From: Microscillaceae bacterium | GTDB taxonomy: Bacteria; Bacteroidota; Bacteroidia; Cytophagales; Microscillaceae | NCBI GenBank assembly: GCA_003483885.1 | Contig: DMXI01000576.1 | Coordinates: forward strand, 1-32,719 | Length of the DNA: 32,719 bases | Direction of reading: 5' to 3' | Part shown: in pieces, positions 16,034 through 23,247 of the stretch | Numbering within the stretch: position 1 is the stretch's first letter | Layout of the letters: the number at the start of each line of letters is the position of its first letter | Translations under genes and position numbers: made by a program | The notes under the pieces: generated by a model | Told to the model about the DNA's origin: nothing | The model's database searches: none | What the model saw: only the letters and a program-made list of their open reading frames with translations

Positions 16034-17155
16034 ATGACACTGAATATTTGGTCTGTATTATTGATCGCTTCTGCTTCTCAATGTCTCTTCCTCATTTTCT
16101 ATTTCTTGAGTAAGCCTTCGCAAAACCAAACTGCCACAAGGTTGCTCATTACTTTGCTCGGCATCATACTTTTGATGAATATTGGTAATTTTTGGTATGC
16201 CGCCAGATTGTATTTTGAGTATCCCTATCTGGCAGGGTTTGCCCGTGGTTTTACCTTACTCATTGGTCCAGTGGTATTTTTGTATACACGCTCTATTGTG
16301 CAACCCACCTTTCGGCTAAAACTCAGAGACTTGTTGCACAGCTTGGGATATTTTATTGCCTTTCTAATGATCTTGTTCCAACCAGGCAAAGCATCTCTAG
16401 ATAGTAATATTCAAGTAGTCAATACCTTTTTGATGAATGGGTTGCCTGCCACACCTATAGTAATGATTCGCTTTGGCTTGTACGCCATCCATTTGCTTAC
16501 CTACCTCCTGCTTTCGCTTCGGGTACTCAAAAAAGCACAGCAAAAGATGCCAGCCACCTACCAAGTAAGTAGTCAACGCAGGATCAAATGGCTCAAAAAG
16601 ATGAATTATTTTATAGGCATCATTTTAATGATTATAGTATATGGCATTATCAACGCCAGCATTACCGGGTATTACAATATTTATATCAATTACCTACTTA
16701 CCCTAGTGTATTCCCTGCTAGTATATACCATCTCTTTTCAGTCGGTAAAAATCAATCAGGAGATCAACCCCAATTTCAAAACCAAATATCAACCTGCTGC
16801 CAAAACCTTGACTCAAAGCAAACAGATTCAGGAAAAAATCGCTCACTATCTTACCCAAGAAAAACCTTATACTCAAGCTTCTTTTAAGCAGACTGACCTG
16901 GCCAATGCCTTGAATTTACCTCCTCACCAATTAACTGCTTTTTTGAGCCAGGAAATGGGCACCAGTTATTCTCAACTGATCAACACCTACCGCATAGAAG
17001 AATTTATTCGTCTTACTCAAGACTCGGCCTACGATCATTTATCCATCTTTGGCAAAGCACAAGAAGTAGGTTTTAAAAGCAAATCTTCTTTTTATGAAGC
17101 CTTTCGAAAAATCAAAGGTTGCAGCCCCTCAGAGTATCTAAAAGCTCATTTTTAA
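16034..17155 (+). CDS. AraC-family transcriptional regulator with seven-helix membrane domain
   Basis: A 373-residue protein. About seven hydrophobic helices fill residues 4-240 (for example 4-26, 37-57, 67-88, 101-118, 141-165, 190-215, 218-238). A polar linker then leads to a C-terminal AraC/HTH_18 DNA-binding domain (about 290-373). The first helix-turn-helix is around LANALNLPPHQLTAFLSQEMG and the second around AQEVGFKSKSSFYEAFRK, followed by the typical G-x-SP-x-EYL ending. This membrane-anchored AraC architecture is common in Bacteroidota and presumably couples an envelope or lipid-phase signal directly to transcription. It is transcribed divergently from the two-kinase unit and lies upstream of the lipoprotein metallopeptidase-like gene. 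Either neighbour could be a target; nothing in the sequence proves it. Confidence 0.92.
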   Translation: MTLNIWSVLLIASASQCLFLIFYFLSKPSQNQTATRLLITLLGIILLMNIGNFWYAARLYFEYPYLAGFARGFTLLIGPVVFLYTRSIVQPTFRLKLRDLLHSLGYFIAFLMILFQPGKASLDSNIQVVNTFLMNGLPATPIVMIRFGLYAIHLLTYLLLSLRVLKKAQQKMPATYQVSSQRRIKWLKKMNYFIGIILMIIVYGIINASITGYYNIYINYLLTLVYSLLVYTISFQSVKINQEINPNFKTKYQPAAKTLTQSKQIQEKIAHYLTQEKPYTQASFKQTDLANALNLPPHQLTAFLSQEMGTSYSQLINTYRIEEFIRLTQDSAYDHLSIFGKAQEVGFKSKSSFYEAFRKIKGCSPSEYLKAHF

Positions 17156-17162
17156 CCTCTTT

Positions 17163-17189
17163 AGGTTCGTATTTTTAAAAGCCGAACCT
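17163..17189 (+). promoter_or_regulatory. 27-bp dyad: weak terminator or operator
   Basis: AGGTTCG (17163-17169) and CGAACCT (17183-17189) are perfect inverted arms, and 4 further bases pair inside (TTTT/AAAA). It sits 8 bp after the AraC-type gene's stop and has no immediate T-tract. It may be a terminator hairpin or a regulator binding site for the next gene. Confidence 0.35.
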
Positions 17190-17229
17190 CCAGCATACAC
17201 TTTTTCTAGAATAAAGTTGGTGTGCCCCG

Positions 17230-17237
17230 TAAGTTTG
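17230..17237 (+). promoter_or_regulatory. Candidate -7 box (TAAGTTTG) for the 17276 lipoprotein gene
   Basis: An exact TAnnTTTG match 38 bp upstream of the ATG at 17276. A TTG (17217-17219) is present but only 10 bp away, too close for the usual -33 spacing. Confidence 0.4.
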
Positions 17238-17275
17238 TAACAGATAATTCAATGCAAACTTTATGATACAATCAA

Positions 17276-18208
17276 ATGAAATATTTTAGAGCATTCCTGA
17301 CAATCTTTTTTTCTGCTATTATATTATTAGGATGCCAAACCAAAAGCTTTCAACAAGGGCATTCCACCTGGAAGGGCAGCTTAGACTTAGGCAAAAGAGG
17401 CACCCAAAAAGTAAGCGCTCAGTTTTACTTCGACAAGCAAGAAGGGTTGATGTTATTACCTGATTTGATCCCAGTGCCTTTGAAAATCAAGCCCCTCAAA
17501 AAAGTGCAAGACTCTTTGTTTTTCACGGTAGGTTTTCGTTCTGGCCCCGCGTATTGTAAACTCAAAAAGCAAAAAAATACGCTGACTGGTTTGATGATCA
17601 AGGAAGGGCTTCCCCCTGCACCTCTGAAACTTACGCTCTCTGATGAAAACCTGGCAGAAGCTGTGGTAAAACCTGCCATAGATGCGCCCCTCGTTATTAC
17701 AACACACGCCCAATTACCCGAAGAAGCCAGGATTCAAAAGAGATTACAAGCTTTATGGGAGAAATATAATTTAGAGCCTTTTGTGTTTACCAAAAAAGTG
17801 AAAATTCAAAAAGGAACCATTCCTCATAGCCATCCGGTATTGACACTAAATACGAGGCTAGATACTGAAACCAAGCTTTTAAGTACTTTTTTACACGAAC
17901 AAATGCATTGGTATTCGCTCACTAATCACCCAGGATTTGAGCCAACGGCAAAGGCTTTAGCTGCTAAATACACCAAATTGCCCGTAAAGTTACCCGAAGG
18001 GGCTGGTTCTAAGCAAAGTACGTTTTTACATTTGGGGGTGTGCTACCTTGAATTTCATACTTTGAGCAAAGTAATTGGCCGCGAAGCAGCCCTAAAACAT
18101 ATGCAATACAAGACTACACAATACTATCGCTGGGTTTACCGAACCATATTACAAGACCTTGCCTACTTTGAGGCGTTGTTTGACAAAAATGGATTACATT
18201 TTAAGTAA
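17276..18208 (+). CDS. Lipoprotein with putative zinc-metallopeptidase motif
   Basis: A 310-residue protein with a lipoprotein signal (lipobox LLGC, Cys20). The N-terminal half (about 31-120) is beta-rich and resembles a small barrel (WKGSLDLG, AQFYFDKQEG, SLFFTVGFRSGPAYCKL, LTGLMIKEG). The C-terminal half holds HEQMH (residues 207-211), an HExxH zinc-binding and catalytic motif. A conserved-looking segment, FLHLGVCYLEFHTLSKVIG, starts at about 250; its His252, Glu259 or His261 could be the third metal ligand. I do not recognise a named family, and peptidase activity is inferred from HExxH alone. The mature protein should face the periplasm or be anchored in the outer membrane. The TAA stop falls inside the left arm of the palindromic element that follows, so the original C-terminus may have been altered. 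Confidence 0.85.
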   Translation: MKYFRAFLTIFFSAIILLGCQTKSFQQGHSTWKGSLDLGKRGTQKVSAQFYFDKQEGLMLLPDLIPVPLKIKPLKKVQDSLFFTVGFRSGPAYCKLKKQKNTLTGLMIKEGLPPAPLKLTLSDENLAEAVVKPAIDAPLVITTHAQLPEEARIQKRLQALWEKYNLEPFVFTKKVKIQKGTIPHSHPVLTLNTRLDTETKLLSTFLHEQMHWYSLTNHPGFEPTAKALAAKYTKLPVKLPEGAGSKQSTFLHLGVCYLEFHTLSKVIGREAALKHMQYKTTQYYRWVYRTILQDLAYFEALFDKNGLHFK

Positions 18209-18411
18209 CGTGTTCGCAATAACCTTGAAGAATCGGGACTTTAAGCTGTCCGATTTAGTTTTATTCCCCCTTGCTATACTTCGTTGCTTTTTTTGCCCGT
18301 AGCCCTGCTACGAGCGCAAATTGTTTAAATCCCGATTTCCATCGGGGAAGCGCCTCGTCTAGCTTTGAGCAATTTCACTAAAATCTCGACACTTATTTTG
18401 AAAACGTTACT
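18204..18411. repeat. 208-bp imperfect palindromic element A
   Basis: The outer arms are 18204-18222 and 18393-18411, inverted with 16 of 19 matches. The element centres on a CGTAGC-CCT-GCTACG hairpin (18298-18312). Inside are two further hairpins, AATCGG(G)AC/GTCCGATT (18231-18255) and CCCGAT/ATCGGG (18331-18346). It encodes nothing obvious. It begins within the stop codon of the lipoprotein gene. It resembles a degenerate fold-back or REP-like element and shares its central TAGC/GCTA layout with the element at 20470. Confidence 0.6.
18231..18265 (+). terminator. Possible terminator of the lipoprotein gene, inside element A
   Basis: AATCGG(G)AC at 18231-18239 pairs with GTCCGATT at 18248-18255 with one bulge, followed by TAGTTTTATT. 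It lies 23 bp after the stop codon. The T-tract is interrupted, so strength is uncertain. Confidence 0.35.
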
Positions 18412-18489
18412 AAGTAGCAAAGGCAAATACCATGAGTAACCTCCCTGGCTTACAAATTAGTCGGGACTCGAGAACACCTACAAAAAACT

Positions 18490-18571
18490 AACAGGAGCAA
18501 ACGACATCAATTTTAACTTGCAAAATTTCACGACTCAGTGGTGATCTTTTGTCGCTCCTGTTTTGTTTTTT
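18490..18571 (+). terminator. Large hairpin with T-tract; orphan terminator or small RNA end
   Basis: AACAGGAGC (18490-18498) pairs with GCTCCTGTT (18554-18562). An alternative pairing adds CGACA/TGTCG with a CAAA bulge. The tail is TTTTGTTTTTT (18561-18571). It lies about 280 bp after the last gene's stop and 205 bp before the next start, so it does not clearly end a known gene. It may end a small RNA or an untranslated transcript running out of element A. Confidence 0.45.
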
Positions 18572-18775
18572 ACAAAAAGACGAAAAAAGTCTTGATCAAT
18601 AAAAATTGTATCTTACCAAGAATTATCCCTTCCTAATTTACCTTATTTATCCAACCTAACACGCCCCTCTTAAACTTACCCCTAATTTGTGTTCTTCTTT
18701 CAGGAATTCGTGTACATAAACCCCGGCTTTCATCCCGACATTTGTATCATCAACAAGGTAAAACACTCGGAGAAT

Positions 18776-19846
18776 ATGACAACAATAGATAAAACTAAAC
18801 CTGTATTGGTCACTGGAGCTACTGGATATGTAGCAGGCTGGTTAGTAAAAAAACTCTTGGACGAAGGCATTACTGTACACGCTGCAGTGAGAAATCCCAA
18901 CAACGAAAAAAAATTGGCTCACTTGAATGCTTTAGCCGCTCAATCTAAAGGGAGTATCAAGTATTTCAAAGCTGATTTATTGACTGATGGTGCTTATACT
19001 GAAGCAATGCAGGGTTGTGAATTGGTGTTTCATACAGCCTCCCCTTTTACCACTGATGTAAAAGATCCACAAAAAGAACTGATAGAACCCGCTGAACAAG
19101 GCACCGCGAATGTGTTAGAGAGTGCCAATCAAACTCCCAGTGTAAAACGGGTAGTGGTCACAAGTAGTTGTGCCGCGATTTATACCGATGCCATTGATTC
19201 TCAAAAAGCACCCAATGGTACTTTAACTGAAGATATTTGGAACACCACTGCCTCACTAGATTATCAACCTTATTCTTACTCTAAAACTCTGGCAGAGAAA
19301 AAGGCTTGGGAAATGGCCCAAAAACAAGCTCGCTGGGATTTGATCACCATCAACCCTTGTTTGGTCCTGGGTCCTCCTCTTAACCCTACTGCCGTTACTT
19401 CTGAAAGCTTTAATATATTACAACAGTTAGGAGATGGCACTATGAAAATGGGAGCTCCTAAAATTGGGCTAGGTTTGGTAGATGTACGCGATGTAGCCGA
19501 GGCACACTACAAGGCTGGTTTTACGCCTGAGGCCAAGGGGCGTTATATTACCGCCGCTCACAATACTGACTTTTTAGAACTGGGGAAAGTTTTACTTCCT
19601 AAGTATGGCAAACAGTTTCCGCTGCCTAAAAAAGCACTCCCGAAGTGGTTGCTCATGATTGTAGGTCCTATGACCAATAAACTTTTCACCCGCAAATTTA
19701 TCCGAAACAATGTAAATGTGGCCTGGAAAGCCGATAACAGTAAGATTAAGAAGGAATTAGGGATTGATTTTATGCCAATGCAACAAACCATGGAAGAGGC
19801 CTTTCAGGTAATGGTAGATAACCAGGTTTTGACCGCAAAAGCTTAG
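18776..19846 (+). CDS. NAD(P)-dependent extended SDR, dihydroflavonol-4-reductase-like
   Basis: A 356-residue oxidoreductase. The start is the ATG at 18776, with GGAGA 3 bp before it; the upstream GTG extension (18689) is unlikely. The Rossmann nucleotide-binding motif GATGYVAG is at 14-21, and an Arg in AVRNP (39) is typical of NADP preference. The family HTASPF motif follows at about 86-91. Catalytic residues are Ser130/131 (VVTSSCAAIY) and Y166-x-x-x-K170. It should reduce an aldehyde or ketone substrate such as a methylglyoxal-type or bulky carbonyl compound; the substrate cannot be told from sequence. It forms a single-gene unit with a terminator right after it, and the Crp/Fnr-type regulator gene follows in the same direction. 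Confidence 0.92.
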   Translation: MTTIDKTKPVLVTGATGYVAGWLVKKLLDEGITVHAAVRNPNNEKKLAHLNALAAQSKGSIKYFKADLLTDGAYTEAMQGCELVFHTASPFTTDVKDPQKELIEPAEQGTANVLESANQTPSVKRVVVTSSCAAIYTDAIDSQKAPNGTLTEDIWNTTASLDYQPYSYSKTLAEKKAWEMAQKQARWDLITINPCLVLGPPLNPTAVTSESFNILQQLGDGTMKMGAPKIGLGLVDVRDVAEAHYKAGFTPEAKGRYITAAHNTDFLELGKVLLPKYGKQFPLPKKALPKWLLMIVGPMTNKLFTRKFIRNNVNVAWKADNSKIKKELGIDFMPMQQTMEEAFQVMVDNQVLTAKA

Positions 19847-19893
19847 CAGATATCAACCAAAGATATAAGTATATACGATGAGTTAGATTATTT

Positions 19894-19923
19894 AAAAAGT
19901 ACCTCGCTTGGGGTGCTTTTTTT
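19894..19923 (+). terminator. Rho-independent terminator after the SDR gene
   Basis: A 12-bp stem (19894-19905 with 19910-19921, two G-U pairs), GCTT loop and T-tract to 19923. The T-rich end also forms a TTTG that could serve as the -33 box of the next gene (TTTG, 19 bp, TATATTCA at 19944-19951). Confidence 0.85.
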
Positions 19924-19986
19924 GGTTTATAGCTGCTTCTAAGTATATTCATCCTTTTAACAAGTTGCTATACCACCACAAGTTTT

Positions 19987-20472
19987 ATGAAAGTTATTAC
20001 GGTCAAGAAAGGCGAAATTTTACAAAGAAAAGGGGAGTTTAATAGTAAAGTGTATGTTGTAAAATCAGGCTTATTGCGTAGCTATGTCATAGATGACAAA
20101 GGCAAAGAACATATATTTATGTTTGCTCCTGAAGGCTGGACCATTGCCGATAATCAATCTGCTGAGGTTCCTACTACCTTAATCATTGATGCACTGGAAG
20201 ACTCGACGGTAGTGGCTTTGCCCAAAGATTTAGAAAGAGAAGAAAAGCATGTGTCCCAATTAGTAAAACGCCTCGCTGTACTCCAGCAGAGAATTATTAT
20301 GCTCATGAGTAATGTGGCTATCGAGCGCTACGAACATTTTGCCAAAACCTACCCCGACATTCTCCAAAGAGTTCCTCAACGAATGATTGCCTCTTATTTG
20401 GGCATTACCCCCGAATCGCTCAGTGCTACTAAAAATGCATGGCTAAAAAAGAAGGACTCTAAAAGGTCTTAG
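19987..20472 (+). CDS. Crp/Fnr-family transcriptional regulator (short form)
   Basis: A 161-residue regulator. The cyclic-nucleotide-binding-like beta-roll begins almost at residue 1 (VKKGEILQRKGEFNSKVYVVKSGLLRSY), so it lacks the usual 20-30 leading residues. The dimer helix is about 85-115. A C-terminal helix-turn-helix (VPQRMIASYLGITPESLSATKNAW, about 128-152) follows the Bacteroidota Crp pattern, in which the recognition helix normally reads ETLSRIR; here it is ESLSATK, so DNA specificity may differ. The ligand is unknown: no canonical cAMP phosphate-binding R-S/T pair is evident. It may regulate the flavin reductase operon downstream. The TAG stop is the first triplet of palindromic element B. 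Confidence 0.88.
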   Translation: MKVITVKKGEILQRKGEFNSKVYVVKSGLLRSYVIDDKGKEHIFMFAPEGWTIADNQSAEVPTTLIIDALEDSTVVALPKDLEREEKHVSQLVKRLAVLQQRIIMLMSNVAIERYEHFAKTYPDILQRVPQRMIASYLGITPESLSATKNAWLKKKDSKRS

Positions 20473-20639
20473 AGTATGTATGTTTAAAAATTACCCTTCG
20501 AGCTAAAACCGAGTCTTTTGCGCCCTGTTTTTAGTAATTTTTTCGTCCATAGCTTTGGCTATGCACTCAAAAATGTACTGCAACAAGCCACAAAACCTCT
20601 CAATTTTAACTTCAAAAGCAAAATTTAAACATACTCTTA
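20470..20639. repeat. 170-bp near-complete imperfect palindrome (element B)
   Basis: Arms of about 85 nt run from both ends to the centre. They include (T)AGAGTATG...TTTAAA at the outside, CTAAAACCGAG against its partner, then TTGTT/TTTAGTA, and a central hairpin CATAGC-TTTG-GCTATG (20548-20563). The left end supplies the stop codon of the Crp/Fnr-like gene. No protein is encoded convincingly. If transcribed it would form one long hairpin, which could also stop or stabilise the upstream mRNA. Confidence 0.7.
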
Positions 20640-20698
20640 ACAAAAAATCAGAAAAACCCAGCGCTTCAAAGTGTTTCTTAAGATACATTAATGCTATT

Positions 20699-20739
20699 CT
20701 GTTTGACGCTACTCATTTTTGTGATAGTTTATCAAACAG
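20699..20739 (+). promoter_or_regulatory. Perfect 8-bp inverted repeat spanning promoter and ribosome-binding region
   Basis: CTGTTTGA (20699-20706) and TCAAACAG (20732-20739) are exact inverted repeats with a 25-bp spacer, directly before the flavin reductase gene. The right arm runs into the AGGAG ribosome binding site (20738-20742). TTTG (20702-20705), a 19-bp gap and TAGTTTAT (20725-20732) could be a weak promoter within it. An operator or an RBS-sequestering hairpin are both possible. Confidence 0.4.
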
Positions 20740-20748
20740 GAGTCAAAA

Positions 20749-21261
20749 GTGAATAAGAACATTTTGGTATTTGGCGCAAGCAACAGCCAAACCTCTATTA
20801 ATAAACAATTTGCGATTTATGCCGCAAATCAGCTTACCGGGGTTGAGTTAAATATCGTGGATCTAAATGATTATGAACTCCCCCTCTATTCGGTTGATCT
20901 GGAAAAAACAGAGGGAATCCCTCAGAATGTCAAGGCATTTTCTCAACAAATCGCGCTTAGTGAAGGGATTATCATCTCTCTGGCTGAATATAATGGCCTA
21001 CATACCACCGTTTTCAAAAACCTTTGGGATTGGCTATCCCGAATGGGTTCATCTAAAATATGGATGAATAAACCCATGTTGCTGCTTTCTACCAGCCCAA
21101 GTAGGCGCACCACAAATCATGTATTACAAGTATCTAAAAAGCTATTTCCATTCTTTGGAGCCAATATCATCGCAGATTATTACCTACCGTCTTTCCGCCA
21201 CTCTTTTGTAGATGGAGAAATCATAAAACTGAATATAAAACTCAGTTTTCCAAGGCTTTAA
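20749..21261 (+). CDS. NAD(P)H-dependent FMN reductase, C-terminus apparently frameshifted
   Basis: A flavodoxin-fold reductase of 170 residues as read. It starts at a GTG with a good AGGAG site 6 bp upstream. The FMN phosphate loop is GASNSQTSINKQFA (9-22), followed by the family segment IISLAEYNGLHTTVFKNLWDW and LLLSTSPSRR. Such proteins transfer electrons from NAD(P)H to FMN or quinones in the cytoplasm. The last ten residues after FVDGEIIK do not resemble the family. Shifting frame at the AAAA run (21225-21228), as if one A were lost, continues TEYKTQFSKALNQFQEFLNNN and stops at 21293. That fits the family and would give 181 residues. A sequencing error, a natural mutation or slippage are all possible. 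It is first in a three-gene unit. Confidence 0.85.
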   Translation: MNKNILVFGASNSQTSINKQFAIYAANQLTGVELNIVDLNDYELPLYSVDLEKTEGIPQNVKAFSQQIALSEGIIISLAEYNGLHTTVFKNLWDWLSRMGSSKIWMNKPMLLLSTSPSRRTTNHVLQVSKKLFPFFGANIIADYYLPSFRHSFVDGEIIKLNIKLSFPRL

Positions 21262-21304
21262 ATCAATTTCAAGAATTTCTAAACAACAATTAATCTAATA
21301 CCCA

Positions 21305-21754
21305 ATGAAATATTCAATACTTTTTAAAATAGCCGCAATACTATGGATTGTATGGGGCTTGGTACATATTCTTGCTGGCGTAATGACCACTCAATTTATC
21401 TTGAATGGAGACATTGCTGGTGCCGTGGCTGGCATTGCCGATAAAATACCTGCCGAAACACTAAAAGCTAACTACCCCAAAGCCTCAGGAGCCATCATTG
21501 GACAACACGGTTTCAATTTATTGTGGATTGGGCTTACCACTTTTATCAGTGCTTTTTTTGTATGGAAAGGAAATAAACATGCAATATTTTTGGCGGCTAT
21601 TACTGGTGGGCTAGCCGATGTAGGATATTTTTTGTTTATGGACTTAGGCGGTTATGTCAATTTTATGCCAGGCACATTAATGACTTTGGTATCGGCCAGT
21701 GCTATTATCCTTAGTTTTCTGGCGCATTTCAGAGGAAATCCATCTCATGAGTAA
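21305..21754 (+). CDS. Small integral membrane protein, four helices
   Basis: A 149-residue hydrophobic protein with about four membrane helices (7-27, 64-86, 91-111, 119-141) and a short soluble loop after the first. I do not recognise a named family; the layout resembles DoxX-like or other small quinone-associated membrane proteins, but no diagnostic motif is seen. It begins 43 bp after the reductase's apparent stop, or 11 bp after the stop restored by the frameshift correction. It overlaps the next gene by 8 bp (ATGAGTAA), so the genes are very likely translated together. A redox role with the adjacent flavin reductase is only inferred from position. Confidence 0.8.
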   Translation: MKYSILFKIAAILWIVWGLVHILAGVMTTQFILNGDIAGAVAGIADKIPAETLKANYPKASGAIIGQHGFNLLWIGLTTFISAFFVWKGNKHAIFLAAITGGLADVGYFLFMDLGGYVNFMPGTLMTLVSASAIILSFLAHFRGNPSHE

Positions 21755-23165
21755 TCCTCTAAAATCGGCCATTTATTTTATTGGAGGGCTATTGTTTATT
21801 TGCCAATCTTTGTTGATCCACGCACAAACAAAGAACAAGAATGATGTTCCTCCAATTTCTACCCTTAGAGCCGAAGAATCTTATGTCTTTCTCCAAAATA
21901 AAGATTCAGCAAATAGGACTGCCATATTTTTGAAACCTCTTAAATGGATTTCCCTGGGCAAACATGTTCATTTGACACTGGGTGGAGAATATAGAGCACG
22001 CCTCGAACATTTTACCAATAGAAATTATACCACCGAGGATGAAACGTTTTATTCGCAACGACTCAGCCTACACGCATCTCTAAGGCTAGGAACCAAAATT
22101 CGGCTCTTTGGTGAGGTCTATCATGGATATGTAAGTAATGGGAATCAATTACTGGAATCTGATGAACTTGATTTGCATCAGGCTTTTGTAGAGTGGAATA
22201 TTCTTCAAAAAAACAATACGTTAATATCTTTTCGGGCAGGTAGGCAAGAAATCGGATATGGTACTTCTCGTTTGATTGGTATCCGGGAAGGTCCCAACCT
22301 GCGAAGGTCTTTTGATATGGCTCGTTTGATCTTACAACAAGGAAAAGCTTTTTTAAACTTTTTGTACGGGCGGGAAACCAACATCAATTTTTATGCTTTT
22401 GACAATACTTCCAATATTTTTGAGGCACAAGGCAATAGCCCCATTTTGTGGGGAGTTTATTGGCAACGCCCCTTACCTTCAGATATTCGGAAGTTAGATA
22501 TATATTATTTTGGTTTTAAATCTAATCTGGCGCAATTCAATGATGTATTAGGAGAAGAATTGAGACATTCGCTGGGAATAAGATCTTATGGCAAATTAGG
22601 CCGTTTTAGCTACAATACAGAGCTTATTTACCAATTTGGCACGATCAACAATGCTCATATTGCGGCTTTTAATTTGGAAGCGGATTGGAAGTTTTTATTG
22701 GCGAAAAAGGGATGGAAACCAATGCTGGGTATAAAACTGGACTGGTCTAGTGGAGATGAAAGCGTGGGTGATGGCAAAATCCAGACTTTTAACCCGATGT
22801 TTGTCAATCCGGCTACTTATAGTCTGGCAGCCGTAAATACTCCCGCCAATATCACCAGTTTTCACCCAAACATTACCCTTACTCCAGCCAAAGGTTTGGT
22901 GATTCTTATAGACTATGCCTTATTTTATCGCACCCAAACGGCCGATGGGGTTTATGTCCCTCCGCGTTTTTTGACTCGGCCTGCCAATGGTAGCACCGAC
23001 AAACATATTGGAGATGTTGTAGGACTGCAAATTCGTTATGACTTACACCGAAATATTGCTTTTGATGTCAGGAGTTCTTATTTTATCCCAGGGAAGTTTC
23101 TAAAAGACTCGGGAGCTACAGAAAGCACTTTTTATATCGCTCCAACCCTCAGTTTGAAGTTTTAA
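21747..23165 (+). CDS. Outer-membrane beta-barrel, alginate-export family
   Basis: A 472-residue protein with a signal peptide (hydrophobic 5-23, ending IHAQ). The start is the ATG that overlaps the previous stop; the longer GTG frame is rejected. The mature part alternates amphipathic strands, with family-like motifs: LRAEESYVFL, a LGGEYRAR strand, FRAGRQEIGYGTSRLIG, FYGREF-like FLYGRETNINFYAF, the late W-SSGDES segment, and a final aromatic strand IAPTLSLKF. This matches the alginate export (AlgE-like) barrel family as found in Bacteroidota, where many members are general porins rather than alginate exporters. No alginate synthesis genes are in the window, so the substrate is open. It is the third gene of the flavin reductase unit and is followed by a bidirectional terminator. 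Confidence 0.88.
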   Translation: MSNPLKSAIYFIGGLLFICQSLLIHAQTKNKNDVPPISTLRAEESYVFLQNKDSANRTAIFLKPLKWISLGKHVHLTLGGEYRARLEHFTNRNYTTEDETFYSQRLSLHASLRLGTKIRLFGEVYHGYVSNGNQLLESDELDLHQAFVEWNILQKNNTLISFRAGRQEIGYGTSRLIGIREGPNLRRSFDMARLILQQGKAFLNFLYGRETNINFYAFDNTSNIFEAQGNSPILWGVYWQRPLPSDIRKLDIYYFGFKSNLAQFNDVLGEELRHSLGIRSYGKLGRFSYNTELIYQFGTINNAHIAAFNLEADWKFLLAKKGWKPMLGIKLDWSSGDESVGDGKIQTFNPMFVNPATYSLAAVNTPANITSFHPNITLTPAKGLVILIDYALFYRTQTADGVYVPPRFLTRPANGSTDKHIGDVVGLQIRYDLHRNIAFDVRSSYFIPGKFLKDSGATESTFYIAPTLSLKF

Positions 23166-23183
23166 GTCTTTTATCAAGAAATA

Positions 23184-23223
23184 AAAAAGGGCATCTGCAT
23201 TTTTATCTGCCGATACCCTTTTT
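23184..23223. terminator. Bidirectional terminator between convergent genes
   Basis: AAAAAGGG (23184-23191) pairs with CCCTTTTT (23216-23223), and the stem continues through ATC and GCA with two mismatches. A-runs and T-runs flank both sides, so it can serve both the barrel gene and the convergent Bax-inhibitor gene. Confidence 0.75.
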
Positions 23224-23247
23224 ATGTTTATGAAATCAAATGACTCA

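Noticed and set aside
18300..18350. CRISPR-like or tandem repeat in the 18.2-18.4 kb intergenic
   Set aside because: The repeats are inverted hairpins rather than regularly spaced direct repeats. No cas genes are present.
20555..20752. 65-residue plus-strand frame across element B and the operon leader
   Set aside because: It spans one arm of the palindrome and the promoter/RBS region, and its composition is low-complexity Lys/Asn/Ser. Not a gene.
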